The notes below the pieces were generated by a model. It had not been told where the DNA came from. It did no database searches and saw only the letters and a program-made list of their open reading frames with translations. DNA of 64,000 nucleotides, taken from Kribbella catacumbae DSM 19601. GTDB taxonomy: Bacteria; Actinomycetota; Actinomycetes; Propionibacteriales; Kribbellaceae. The stretch covers positions 62,001-126,000 of the forward strand of contig NZ_AQUZ01000016.1 of NCBI RefSeq assembly GCF_000372465.1. The letters run 5' to 3'. Position numbers and translations under genes: made by a program. Below are positions 34,115-42,596 of this stretch, piece by piece. Within the stretch, counting starts at the first letter, position 1, and the number at the start of each line of letters is the position of its first letter.

Positions 34115-35628
34115 CCGGCAGCGTGACGCCGTACCGATCGGGGCAGCGGGATGGTCGGGACGGCTTTGCTCAGTTGCTGCATTCGGAGTGGACCAAGTTC
34201 CACACCGTACGAGGGTGGATGCTCGGCATGGCGGCCGCGGCGCTGATGCTGGTGCTCGTCGCGTTGCTCGCCGGTATCAGTAGCGACCAGCGCGGCGCAC
34301 CGGCCGTACCGACCGGACCAGGCGGCGAACCGGTGACGGACAACTTCTACTTCGTGCACCAGCCGCTGACCGGGGACGGCAGCATCACGGTCTCCGTTTC
34401 GGGTCTGGACAGCAGCGTCCCCGAAGGGCTCGGGGAGCTGCGGCCGGGCGTGGTGCCGTGGGCGAAAGCCGGGCTCATCGTCAAGGAGAGCACCCGCGAG
34501 GGATCTCCGTACGCCGCGATCATGGTGACCGGCAGCCACGGCGTACGGATGCAGGACGGCTACCTCAACGATCGAGCCGGTCCTGTCTCTGCCGCAGCTG
34601 TTCGCTGGCTGCGGCTGGAGCGGTCGGGCGATGCGATCACCGGCTACGCCTCTGCCGACGGCAAGGACTGGACCAGGGTCGGCACCGTGCACCTGGAGCT
34701 TGGACCGACTGCGCAAGGTGGGCTGTTCGTCGCATCTCCGCAGTCCGTGGAGGGCATGGGTACGACGGCCAGCGTGTCGACGGCCACCTTCGGAGACCTT
34801 CGTCTTCAAGGCGGCTGGACTGGTCGCAACTGGGCGGGCGAACAGGTCGGAGGCGAATCTCCCAGCTTCGCCGGCTACCCGCCGCCCGCAGCGGGTTCCT
34901 TCACCCGATCCAGCGGCACCTTCACAGTGACCGGCGCCGGCGACATAGCGCCCGCGGTCCGCTATTCCTTGCCGACTGCCGGCACCCTCGGCAATATCCT
35001 CACCGGCACGTTCGCCGGGTTGATCGCGGTCGTCGTCGTGGCGGCTCTGTTCATCACCACTGAGTACCGGAAGAAGTTGATCCTCGTCACCCTGACCGCC
35101 AGCCCGAAACGGGGTCGGGTGCTGTTGGCGAAGGCGATCGTGCTGGGAGCCGTCACGTTCGTCGCGGGGCTGGCGGGAGCTGTCGTGGCGATTCAACTCG
35201 GCGAGCGCCTTGCCCGGTCCAACGGCGTCTACCTGTTTCCGGTGACGTCCTCGACCGAGCTACGAGTGGCGCTCGGAACCGCGGCGCTACTCGCGGCCGC
35301 TTCAGTCCTGGCCCTCTCTGTCGGTGCCATCTTCCGGACCAGCGCCGGCGCGGTCACCACCGTCATCGCTGCCATCGTGCTGCCGTACCTCCTGGTCGCC
35401 AACCCGTTCATGCCTGCGGACGCGGCGAGGTTGCTGACCCGGGTAACGCCGGCCGCGGCCTTCGCCGTACAGCAGACGCTGGTGCAGTACCCCCAGGTCG
35501 AAAACCCCTACACGCCCTACAACGACTACTACCCGCTGGCGCCATGGGCCGGGCTCGCAGTACTGGCCGGCTACGCGGTGGCAAGCCTGGCGATCGCCGC
35601 CGTCGTACTTCGCAGGAGGGACGCATGA
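34108..35628 (+). CDS. ABC-2 permease with an inserted DUF1349-like extracellular domain
   Basis: 506 residues from ATG 34108, overlapping the ATPase stop by 7 bases; GGAGG lies 4 bases upstream, or 7 from the adjacent GTG. After TM1 (about residues 42-64) comes a roughly 200-residue extracytoplasmic insert (about 75-285) built of strands, with AGLIVKESTREGSPYAAIMVTG, VRWLRLERSGDAITGYASADGKDWTRVGTV and GGLFVASP, the pattern of the DUF1349/concanavalin-like fold. Five more membrane segments follow (about 300-505; ITTEYRKKLILVTLTASPKRGRVLLAK is the cytosolic loop). Such an insert may bind the ligand or link the exporter to the wall. It forms the exporter with 33179 and 35625. Confidence 0.85.
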   Translation: MVTGSVTPYRSGQRDGRDGFAQLLHSEWTKFHTVRGWMLGMAAAALMLVLVALLAGISSDQRGAPAVPTGPGGEPVTDNFYFVHQPLTGDGSITVSVSGLDSSVPEGLGELRPGVVPWAKAGLIVKESTREGSPYAAIMVTGSHGVRMQDGYLNDRAGPVSAAAVRWLRLERSGDAITGYASADGKDWTRVGTVHLELGPTAQGGLFVASPQSVEGMGTTASVSTATFGDLRLQGGWTGRNWAGEQVGGESPSFAGYPPPAAGSFTRSSGTFTVTGAGDIAPAVRYSLPTAGTLGNILTGTFAGLIAVVVVAALFITTEYRKKLILVTLTASPKRGRVLLAKAIVLGAVTFVAGLAGAVVAIQLGERLARSNGVYLFPVTSSTELRVALGTAALLAAASVLALSVGAIFRTSAGAVTTVIAAIVLPYLLVANPFMPADAARLLTRVTPAAAFAVQQTLVQYPQVENPYTPYNDYYPLAPWAGLAVLAGYAVASLAIAAVVLRRRDA

Positions 35629-36401
35629 GTACGGCGCTCCACGCGGAATGGACGAAGCTACGGACCGTTGCCAGCCCCTTGTGGCTGCTACTCGGCATGA
35701 TCGCGGCGACAGTAGCCCTGAGTGCCGGGGCTACCTCGGTGGTGACTTGCGCGGCCGCTGGGTGTGGCGGCGACGTGACCAGGTACAGCCTGATCGGCGT
35801 CGAGCTTGGTCAGGCACTGGTCGCCATCCTTGCCGTGCTGGTCATCAGCAGCGAGTACAGCTCGGGCATGATCCGCACCACCCTGACAGCGGTACCGCGG
35901 CGGACCACTGTCTTCGCGGCCAAGGCCATCACTGTCACCGGCGTCGTCGCAGTAGCCGGAACCATCGCAGTACTCGCTTCCCTGCTGGTTGGGCGTTTCA
36001 TCCTGCCCCGCCAAGGCTTCACCGCCAGCCACGGCCATCCGGTCCTGTCGCTGGCCGACGGACTCACGCTCCGTGCGACCGCCGGATCAATCCTCTACCT
36101 GACCCTGATCGCCCTGCTCAGTCTCGGCATCGCGGTCGTCGTGCGGGACTCAGCGACCAGCATCGGAGTCATCCTTGGTCTGCTCTACCTTCCGCCGATC
36201 CTCGCCCAGGTGATCGGAAACCCACACTGGCAGCACCTGCTGCAGCGGCTTGCGCCGATGAGTGCCGGTCTCACCATCCAGGCGACCACCAATCTCAACA
36301 GCCTGCCGATCTGCCCCTGGGCCGGACTCGGCGCCACCGCGGCGTGGTCCGCCGCCGCACTGACCTCCGGCGTCGTAGTACTACGCACTCGCGACGCCTA
36401 G
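35625..36401 (+). CDS. ABC-2 permease, second subunit
   Basis: 258 residues from ATG 35625 (GGAGG 5 bases upstream), overlapping the previous stop by ATGA. The N-terminus ALHAEWTKLRTVASPLWLLLGM matches that of the preceding permease (LLHSEWTKFHTVRGWMLGM), and both share an EY(R/S) loop motif, so the pair probably arose by duplication, with the extracellular insert present in only one. Six hydrophobic segments. No substrate clue. Confidence 0.92.
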   Translation: MSTALHAEWTKLRTVASPLWLLLGMIAATVALSAGATSVVTCAAAGCGGDVTRYSLIGVELGQALVAILAVLVISSEYSSGMIRTTLTAVPRRTTVFAAKAITVTGVVAVAGTIAVLASLLVGRFILPRQGFTASHGHPVLSLADGLTLRATAGSILYLTLIALLSLGIAVVVRDSATSIGVILGLLYLPPILAQVIGNPHWQHLLQRLAPMSAGLTIQATTNLNSLPICPWAGLGATAAWSAAALTSGVVVLRTRDA

Positions 36402-36405
36402 GCGC

Positions 36406-36921
36406 TCAGGCAATCTGGCGGTGGTAGATGCCGCTGGTGCGGGTGAGGAGTTTGCTGTCGACCAGGAGGCGGCGGAGGGCTGCGTGGTCGGGGTGCCAGG
36501 TGTTCAGGATCTCGTTGACCTCGGCTTCTGGGTAGTCGCGGCCGGGGTCAAAGGAGTTGACCAGGTGCTCGAGCACGATGCGCGTCTTGGCCGGGAAGGT
36601 GGGGAAGCCTGTCAGGCGGCCGTCGCGGATGAAGGCGCGGAGGATGGCGTCGCGGGCCGGGTCCGGGTCGAGGGGCTCGCGTTCCGGCCGGCCGGTCCGG
36701 ACTGCTTGCTTGAAGGCGTCCTCGACGGCGTACAGCCCGCCGGCGGAGGCGGTGAGCAGGCCGGTCTTGAGCAGACGCTGCGCGGCCTTGCCTGCGACGG
36801 CCGAGTCGAGCCCGGTGGCGGCGGCGATCTGGTCGGGGGTTCGCGCGCCGAGGACGACGGCGGAGTACGTGCGCAGCCTCGACGGTTCAGCCAGGGATCC
36901 ACAGATCAGGTCGGCGTTCAT
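36406..36921 (-). CDS. DUF2087 protein with ArsR-like winged helix
   Basis: 171 residues from ATG 36921, with GGGGGG immediately upstream. The N-terminal part (ICGSLAEPSRLRTYSAVVLGARTPDQIAAATGLDSAVAGKAAQRLLKTGLL) is an ArsR-type winged helix. The C-terminal part (FPTFPAKTRIVLEHLVNSFDPGRDYPEAEVNEILNTWHPDHAALRRLLVDSKLLTRTSGIYHR) is a textbook DUF2087 domain. The combination points to a transcription factor of unknown signal. The gene is convergent with the ABC permease (4 bases apart) and divergent from the peptidase gene 57 bases away. Confidence 0.9.
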   Translation of the reverse strand: MNADLICGSLAEPSRLRTYSAVVLGARTPDQIAAATGLDSAVAGKAAQRLLKTGLLTASAGGLYAVEDAFKQAVRTGRPEREPLDPDPARDAILRAFIRDGRLTGFPTFPAKTRIVLEHLVNSFDPGRDYPEAEVNEILNTWHPDHAALRRLLVDSKLLTRTSGIYHRQIA

Positions 36922-36978
36922 GCCCCCCAACGTAATGTCGGCGGCAACTGAATTTCGGCCTGGTGCTAGACAGTTCCC

Positions 36979-38028
36979 ATGACGACAGAGCAGCCGGGGC
37001 CGTACAACGCGATCACCGACGTGCCAGGCGTGCTGGTCGGCCAGGTCGAGCGCACCGACGCGCCGTACCTGACTGGTACGACGGTCCTGCACGTGCCCGG
37101 TACGGCGGTCGCCGGCGTCGACGTACGAGGTGGTGCTCCCGGCACTCGCGAGACCGACCTGCTCGACCCGGTCAACTCCAACCCGGGCGTCAACGCGATC
37201 GTGCTCACCGGCGGCAGCGCGTACGGCCTGGACGCGGCCGGCGGGGTGATGGCCGCGCTGGAGGAACTCGGCCAGGGAGTACGCGTCGGGCCGGGCGAGC
37301 GCGACGTAGTACCGATCGTCCCGACTGCGGTGCTCTTCGATCTTGGCCGCGGTGGTGGATTCCAGGCGCGCCCGGATCGTGATTGGGGACGCCAGGCCTT
37401 CGAGGCGGCCACCGATGAACCTGTTGCTGAGGGCAACTATGGGGCCGGTGCGGGATCGCGAGCGGGTGGACTCAAGGGCGGTGTCGGCACGGCTAGTGTG
37501 CGGCTGGCTGACGGTACGACGGTCGGCGCGCTGGTGATCGTCAACGCTGCGGGCTCGGCCGTTGACGCGCAGGGACGCCTGTACGGCGAACGGTACGGGC
37601 TGGGTGATGAGTTCGCGGGCCTCCGCACACCTACCGATCCGCCACCGGACCTGCCCGGTCGCATCCCTGGCATGAACACCGTGATCGCCGTCGTGGCGAC
37701 CGACGCATCGTTGGACAAGGCAACAGCCAAGCGGATGGCGATGGTCGCCCACGACGGCCTGGCTCGCGCGCTGGACCCGATCCACACCTTGGTCGACGGC
37801 GACAGCATCTTCGCGATCTCCACCGGCACCGGCACGCGCCTGAGCGTCACGGACCCAACTGCCCTGGTGCAACTGGAGACCATCTTCGCCGCCGGCGCCC
37901 GCACCCTGTCCCGAGCCATCGTCCGCGGAATCCTCGCCGCCGAAACAGTCGAAACCCCAGCCGGCAAGATCCTCAGCTACCGCGACGCCTACCCGTCAGC
38001 CTTCGCACCGGACGTACGACCGCAGTAG
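36979..38028 (+). CDS. P1-family Ntn peptidase (DmpA/NylC-like)
   Basis: 349 residues. These enzymes are made as one chain that self-cleaves ahead of a catalytic Ser or Thr and then act as aminopeptidases, amidases or nylon-oligomer hydrolases. The self-cleavage motif is visible as GGLKGGVGTASVRLADG, predicting Thr171 as the new N-terminal nucleophile. The conserved N-terminal AITDVPGVLVGQVE, VRGGAPGTRETDLLDP and NAIVLTGGSAYGLDAAGGV are also present. No signal peptide, so it is cytosolic. It is a single-gene unit. Confidence 0.93.
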   Translation: MTTEQPGPYNAITDVPGVLVGQVERTDAPYLTGTTVLHVPGTAVAGVDVRGGAPGTRETDLLDPVNSNPGVNAIVLTGGSAYGLDAAGGVMAALEELGQGVRVGPGERDVVPIVPTAVLFDLGRGGGFQARPDRDWGRQAFEAATDEPVAEGNYGAGAGSRAGGLKGGVGTASVRLADGTTVGALVIVNAAGSAVDAQGRLYGERYGLGDEFAGLRTPTDPPPDLPGRIPGMNTVIAVVATDASLDKATAKRMAMVAHDGLARALDPIHTLVDGDSIFAISTGTGTRLSVTDPTALVQLETIFAAGARTLSRAIVRGILAAETVETPAGKILSYRDAYPSAFAPDVRPQ

Positions 38029-38120
38029 TACGCCGAGCCGCCCCGGGCCGTCGAAAGACGCGACCAAGACCGGCCCCGGGACCGACGCTCCACCCCCAAC
38101 TTCCCGGAAAGCTACCGGGT

Positions 38121-38879
38121 ATGAGCCACCCAGGTCCCCAAACCCAGTACCAGCAAGACAACACCTTGCAGACCAATGCCCAGCACAGCAATGTCCAGCA
38201 CGCCAACCCACAGCACCCACCCGTGCTGGCCGGCCGCGGTCTCTTCAAGTACTACGGCCAGGTGGTCGGCCTAGCCGGCGTCGACGTATCAGTCCGCGCA
38301 GGAGAAGCCCTCGCAGTCATGGGCCCATCCGGCAACGGCAAAACCACCTTGCTCCACGTCCTAGCCGGCATCCTCAGCCCCGACCAGGGCGAGGTCTGGT
38401 TAGCCGGCGAGCGAGTCGACCAACTCAACGACGCCGCCCGGACAGTACTGCGCCGTCGCCGCCTAGGCTTCGTCTTCCAAGACAACCAACTCCTCGCCGA
38501 ACTCCCCGCCGACGAGAACGTCGCGCTCCCGCTCATGGTCGACGGAATCTCCCGCCGCGACGCCATCGCCCGCGCCCGCGCCACCCTCGCGCAGGTCGGT
38601 CTCGCGAACGAGGTCAACCGCCGCCCCGGCGAACTCTCCGGCGGCCAGGCGCAACGCGTAGCCATCGCCCGCGCCCTGGTCGGTGAACCACAAGCCGTCT
38701 TCGCCGACGAACCGACCGGCGCTCTCGACGCCACAACCGGCGCCCAGGTGATCGACCTCCTCATCGGCGCCGCCACCCACCGCGGCGCGGCCGTCGTAGT
38801 CGTCACCCACGACGACGCCGTCGCCGCCCGCTGCCACCGCGTAGTACGGATCGTCGACGGCCGGGTGAGCGAACGATGA
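38121..38879 (+). CDS. ABC transporter ATP-binding protein (MacB/LolD type) with Gln-rich N-terminus
   Basis: 252 residues. Walker A GPSGNGKTT, signature LSGGQAQR, Walker B AVFADEPTGALD and switch VTHDD mark it as the ATPase of an FtsX-type exporter; its stop overlaps the permease start (ATGA). The first 32 residues, before the usual start of the fold, are oddly rich in Gln, Asn and His (QTQYQQDNTLQTNAQHSNVQHANPQH) and have no counterpart in most homologues. A later start is not available before the core strand, so the tail is probably real. Confidence 0.92.
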   Translation: MSHPGPQTQYQQDNTLQTNAQHSNVQHANPQHPPVLAGRGLFKYYGQVVGLAGVDVSVRAGEALAVMGPSGNGKTTLLHVLAGILSPDQGEVWLAGERVDQLNDAARTVLRRRRLGFVFQDNQLLAELPADENVALPLMVDGISRRDAIARARATLAQVGLANEVNRRPGELSGGQAQRVAIARALVGEPQAVFADEPTGALDATTGAQVIDLLIGAATHRGAAVVVVTHDDAVAARCHRVVRIVDGRVSER

Positions 38880-40783
38880 ATCCGATGACCGACCTGGGCC
38901 TGCGGTTCGTCCGCCGCCCAGGCCCTGGCGGACGGGCGGCCAATCTCGCCGCCCTCGGCGCCACCGCGATCGTCGCCCTGCTGGTCACCTTCCTGATCGC
39001 GGGCTCGCTCGGCCTGACCCACCGCTCCGACCGGATCGGCTGGCGCAGTACCGACGATGGCGATGCGAAGACGGCCGTCGGTGTCGTCAACCAGATCGAC
39101 GACATGGCCGGCGGCGTCCCTCTGAACCGGTACGACGTGGCGATCAACAACCCAGCCAAAAGCGCCAAACTCCCGCCGCCACCCGGCCTGCCCAGAGCAC
39201 CCCAGCCGGGCGAGGTCTTCGTCTCGCCCGAGGTCGCCAAGCACTGGTCGGCGGACCTCAGCAAGCGCTTCAAGGTCGACAAGCCCACCGGCACGATCTC
39301 CGAGAAAGGCCTGTCGTCAGCCGACGAGTGGGTCGTCATCCACGGCGTCGAGAAGAACTCACCCGGGGTCGCCGCGGCCGACAATCCGAAGTACCTCGAC
39401 TCCTGGCGCGGTACGGCGCTGGACGAGCGGATGGCGATTCTGCTCCTCCTGGTGGCGTTCGGCATCACGCTGGTGCTCTTCCCGCTGCTGAGCCTGGTCG
39501 GCCAGGCCGCCGGGGTCGCGGCCAAGCGACGCGAACACCGTCTGGCGGCGCTCAGGCTGGCCGGCGCGACCCGAAGCCAGGTGCTGTGGCTGAGCGCGGT
39601 CGAGCAGGCAGTGCTCGGTGTCCTCGGTGCCATCGCCGGCGTGATCGGCTACATCGTCCTCACTCCGCTCATCGCCCGCATCCCGCTCGGCGGCGGTACC
39701 TGGTACGTGCACGACCTCACGCCGAGTTGGTGGGTCGTGCTGATCGTCCTGATCGCAGTACCGCTGCTGTCGGTGCTCAGCGCCCTCATCGGCCTCGGCC
39801 GGGTCAGCATCACCCCGCTCGGCGTCGTCCGCGGCCAGACCCGGAAGGCGACCAGCGCGCTGCGTCTCGGCCTGCTGGTGATCGGCCCGGTCATGCTCGC
39901 GATCCTCGGCCTGGGTGGCGCGGTCATCCCGCTGCTGATCGGGATCGGCATGGCCGCGCTCGCTGTCCGCGTGGTCGGCCCGTTCGCGGTGCAGGTGATC
40001 GGCAAGTTCATGGCCCGTACTGCGAAAGGCCCGGTGGCGCTGCTCGCCGGCCGCAGGCTCGCCGACGACCCGAAGGGCGCCTTCCGGCCGGTCGCCGCGC
40101 TGGTGCTGAGCGGATTCGTGACCGGCTTCCTCGCATTGTTCATGCCGTACGGCATGAGCCAGGACGGCAAGGACGTCTCCTTCGAGCTCTACACCAAGCA
40201 GGGGCAGGCGGTGGTCGTCGCCGAGGACGCCAAGAAGAGGCTCCAAGAGGCCGGATTCAAGAGCGAGGTGACGACCGGAGACCAGACCGTGAACATCTCC
40301 GTCTCGACCACAGACCGCGAGAAGGTCCGGACAGTCCTGTACGACGTCGTCCCCGGCAAGGTCCCGTTGACCGCTGCCGAGAAGGACAAGCAGGACGCAG
40401 GGATGTATCAGGACCTGCGACTCGGCGTGGCGCTGTTGCTCGGGCTCGTGTTCGTGACCGGGGCCGCATCGACCGCGGCCGGTGCGGTCGGGACGGCTCT
40501 GGACCAGGCCGGTCCGGCGAGGGCGCTGCGGCGATCCGGAGTACCGCTCAGCGTGATCGAGCGGTCCGCGCGGCTTGCTGCCGTAGTACCGGTGATCGGG
40601 GTCGGACTCCCCGTAGTCGGATTCGGGGCGATGTGCGGGCTGGCGTTGAGCGGCGGACAAGTCATCACCCAGGGCAGCTCCGGAGTGGTCCTTCTGGGCG
40701 CCCAGGTGGTCATCGGCCTGGTCCTGGTCGCCGTCGCGGGAGCCGCCGGCGCACCGGTACTCCGCAAGGCCAGCATCGGCTGA
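38876..40783 (+). CDS. FtsX-type ABC transporter permease
   Basis: 635 residues, starting within the ATPase stop (ATGA). TM1 (about 24-48) is followed by an extracytoplasmic domain (about 50-180), then an FtsX domain (about 180-320; KRREHRLAALRLAGATRSQVLWLSAVE), a middle pair of helices, a second extracytoplasmic stretch (about 425-510) and a final set of three helices (about 515-630) with weaker FtsX character (ALDQAGPARALRRSGVPLSVIERSA). The transported molecule is unknown. Unlike the other exporters here, no two-component system adjoins it. Confidence 0.9.
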   Translation: MNPMTDLGLRFVRRPGPGGRAANLAALGATAIVALLVTFLIAGSLGLTHRSDRIGWRSTDDGDAKTAVGVVNQIDDMAGGVPLNRYDVAINNPAKSAKLPPPPGLPRAPQPGEVFVSPEVAKHWSADLSKRFKVDKPTGTISEKGLSSADEWVVIHGVEKNSPGVAAADNPKYLDSWRGTALDERMAILLLLVAFGITLVLFPLLSLVGQAAGVAAKRREHRLAALRLAGATRSQVLWLSAVEQAVLGVLGAIAGVIGYIVLTPLIARIPLGGGTWYVHDLTPSWWVVLIVLIAVPLLSVLSALIGLGRVSITPLGVVRGQTRKATSALRLGLLVIGPVMLAILGLGGAVIPLLIGIGMAALAVRVVGPFAVQVIGKFMARTAKGPVALLAGRRLADDPKGAFRPVAALVLSGFVTGFLALFMPYGMSQDGKDVSFELYTKQGQAVVVAEDAKKRLQEAGFKSEVTTGDQTVNISVSTTDREKVRTVLYDVVPGKVPLTAAEKDKQDAGMYQDLRLGVALLLGLVFVTGAASTAAGAVGTALDQAGPARALRRSGVPLSVIERSARLAAVVPVIGVGLPVVGFGAMCGLALSGGQVITQGSSGVVLLGAQVVIGLVLVAVAGAAGAPVLRKASIG

Positions 40784-40843
40784 GCGCGGCGACTATCCAC
40801 AGCACGAATCGGGCTCCGGGCCGGCGCATGCAAGGATGAGGTC

Positions 40844-41470
40844 ATGCGTGACCTGAATGCGCCGGTCCCGGAGCTGGCGGACGCCTCATCCGATCTTCGC
40901 GACGCGATCGACCGGTGCGGCTACTACCCAGACGTCGTGACGGACTCCCTCGCCGTGGCCATCGCCGCCGAACCGATCCGGGCGTTCGTGCTGCAGCACG
41001 AACCGACCTTCGACCGCGACGAGGTGCGGCGCCACATCACCATCCTGGCGCTGACCCCGAGCCGGCTGATCGTCGGGCACACCGACGAGCACGCCGCGGA
41101 CGACCTGATCCGGGCGCCCTACGCGTCCACCTCGACCGAGGCGATCCCGCTCAACCGGGTGAACGCGGTGGTGGTGAACCGGGTGGTGCCGAATCCGGCC
41201 GGCTACGCCTCCAAGGCTTCGGGCGGCAAGGCCGACCCGGCAGCCGGCGGCGAGGTCGTGCTGACCATCGGCTGGGGCATGGTGAACCGGATCGACCTCG
41301 AGCCGGCCGTCTGCGCCGACCCGAACTGCGAGGCCGACCACGGCTACACCGGTTCCGTCGCCGCCGACGACATCTCGCTGCGGATCTCCGCGGCCGCGGA
41401 CGGTCCGGCGGGAATCCAGCAGGTGCTCGACTTCGCCTCGGCGCTTTCGTTCGCAACGACTAGCAGGTAG
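40844..41470 (+). CDS. DUF5998-family protein
   Basis: 208 residues. It matches the actinobacterial DUF5998 pattern: DAIDRCGYYPDVVTDSLAVAIAAEPIRAFVLQHEPTFDRDEVRRHITILALTPSRLIVGHTDEH and a C-terminal CADPNCEADHGYTGSVAADDISLRISAAADG with a CxxxxC-like pair. The fold looks PH-like or a plain beta-sandwich. The biochemical function is unknown, but the gene is conserved beside the phosphodiesterase-type gene that follows 4 bases later, a pairing common in Streptomyces and relatives, so the two probably act together. Confidence 0.88.
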   Translation: MRDLNAPVPELADASSDLRDAIDRCGYYPDVVTDSLAVAIAAEPIRAFVLQHEPTFDRDEVRRHITILALTPSRLIVGHTDEHAADDLIRAPYASTSTEAIPLNRVNAVVVNRVVPNPAGYASKASGGKADPAAGGEVVLTIGWGMVNRIDLEPAVCADPNCEADHGYTGSVAADDISLRISAAADGPAGIQQVLDFASALSFATTSR

Positions 41471-41474
41471 GGCC

Positions 41475-42596
41475 GTGTACGACCCGACGCCCATCCTTCC
41501 TGCTTACGGCGGCGGGTCACTGGCAGACGTGCTGCCGTCGGTCGCGGGCGCGCTCTCGGTCCCCGGCGAGCAAAACCTGCTCGGCCTGCCACCCGCTCCC
41601 CGGTACGCCGTACTGCTACTCGACGGCCTCGGCTGGAATCTGCTGCGCCGCAACGCGGAAATCGCGCCGTACCTGTCGTCGCTGACGGCCCGCAGCCTGA
41701 CTGCGGGAGTCCCGTCGACCACCGCCGCGAGCCTCACCAGCCTCGGGACCGGGCTGCCACCAGGCGCGCACGGCATCGTCGGCTACACCTCGATCGTTCC
41801 CGAGACGGGCGCGCTGCTGAACGCATTGCAGTGGGATGCCCCGGTCGATCCACGCCGTTGGCAACCACATCAGACCGTGTTCGAGCGAGTCGCCGCGGCC
41901 GGTGTTGCCACTCGCAACGTCAGCAAGGCACGGTTCGACACTTCTGGGCTGACAGCAGCGGCCTTCCGGGGCAGCCAGCATCGCGGTGCCGACACCATCG
42001 ACGACCGGCTCGACGCCACGAGATTCGCGAGCCGCGAAGGCAGCTCGTCGATGGTCTACGTCTACGACTCACAACTGGACTACACGGGTCACGGGCAGGG
42101 GAGTGAGTCGTGGCAGTGGCGCAAGGAGCTTGCCGCCGCTGACATCTTCGCCTCCCGCGTCAGGTCGGCGCTTCCGCGCGACGCGATCCTCGTCGTCGTC
42201 GCGGACCACGGCATGATCGACGTCGCGCCGGAGAACCGGATCGACCTCGACGCCGAGCCCGCACTGACCGACGGCATTCAGCTGATCGGCGGCGAATCAC
42301 GCTTCCGTCACCTGTACTGCGTCGACGGCGCGGCAGACGACGTACTGGCGACGTACCGGGAGCGTGTCGGGCCTGACGCCTTGGTGCTCAGCAGGGACGA
42401 AGCGATCGGGCGCGGCTGGTTCGGCGCCGTCGAGGAGCGGGTCGGACCACGCCTCGGCGATGTCATCGTCGCCTCACTTGGACCGGTCGCGCTGGTCGCC
42501 AGCCGCCGTTACCCGCAGGAGGCAGGTCTGATCGGCCTGCACGGCTCGCTCACTCAGGACGAGATGGCGATCCCGCTCCTCATCGACGCGGGCTAG
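41475..42596 (+). CDS. Alkaline-phosphatase-superfamily (nucleotide pyrophosphatase/phosphodiesterase) protein
   Basis: 373 residues from GTG 41475. Family motifs: the metal-binding and nucleophile region LLLDGLGWNLL with TAGVPSTTAASLTSLGTG, where the Thr/Ser after VPS acts as nucleophile; the GAHGIVGY loop; YDSQLDYTGHGQG with metal-binding Asp and His; and VVADHGMIDV. These fit the autotaxin/NPP-like branch (PF01663). No signal peptide is visible, so it is cytosolic, unlike many family members. It follows DUF5998 by 4 bases and ends 4 bases into the convergent protease gene. Confidence 0.9.
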   Translation: MYDPTPILPAYGGGSLADVLPSVAGALSVPGEQNLLGLPPAPRYAVLLLDGLGWNLLRRNAEIAPYLSSLTARSLTAGVPSTTAASLTSLGTGLPPGAHGIVGYTSIVPETGALLNALQWDAPVDPRRWQPHQTVFERVAAAGVATRNVSKARFDTSGLTAAAFRGSQHRGADTIDDRLDATRFASREGSSSMVYVYDSQLDYTGHGQGSESWQWRKELAAADIFASRVRSALPRDAILVVVADHGMIDVAPENRIDLDAEPALTDGIQLIGGESRFRHLYCVDGAADDVLATYRERVGPDALVLSRDEAIGRGWFGAVEERVGPRLGDVIVASLGPVALVASRRYPQEAGLIGLHGSLTQDEMAIPLLIDAG

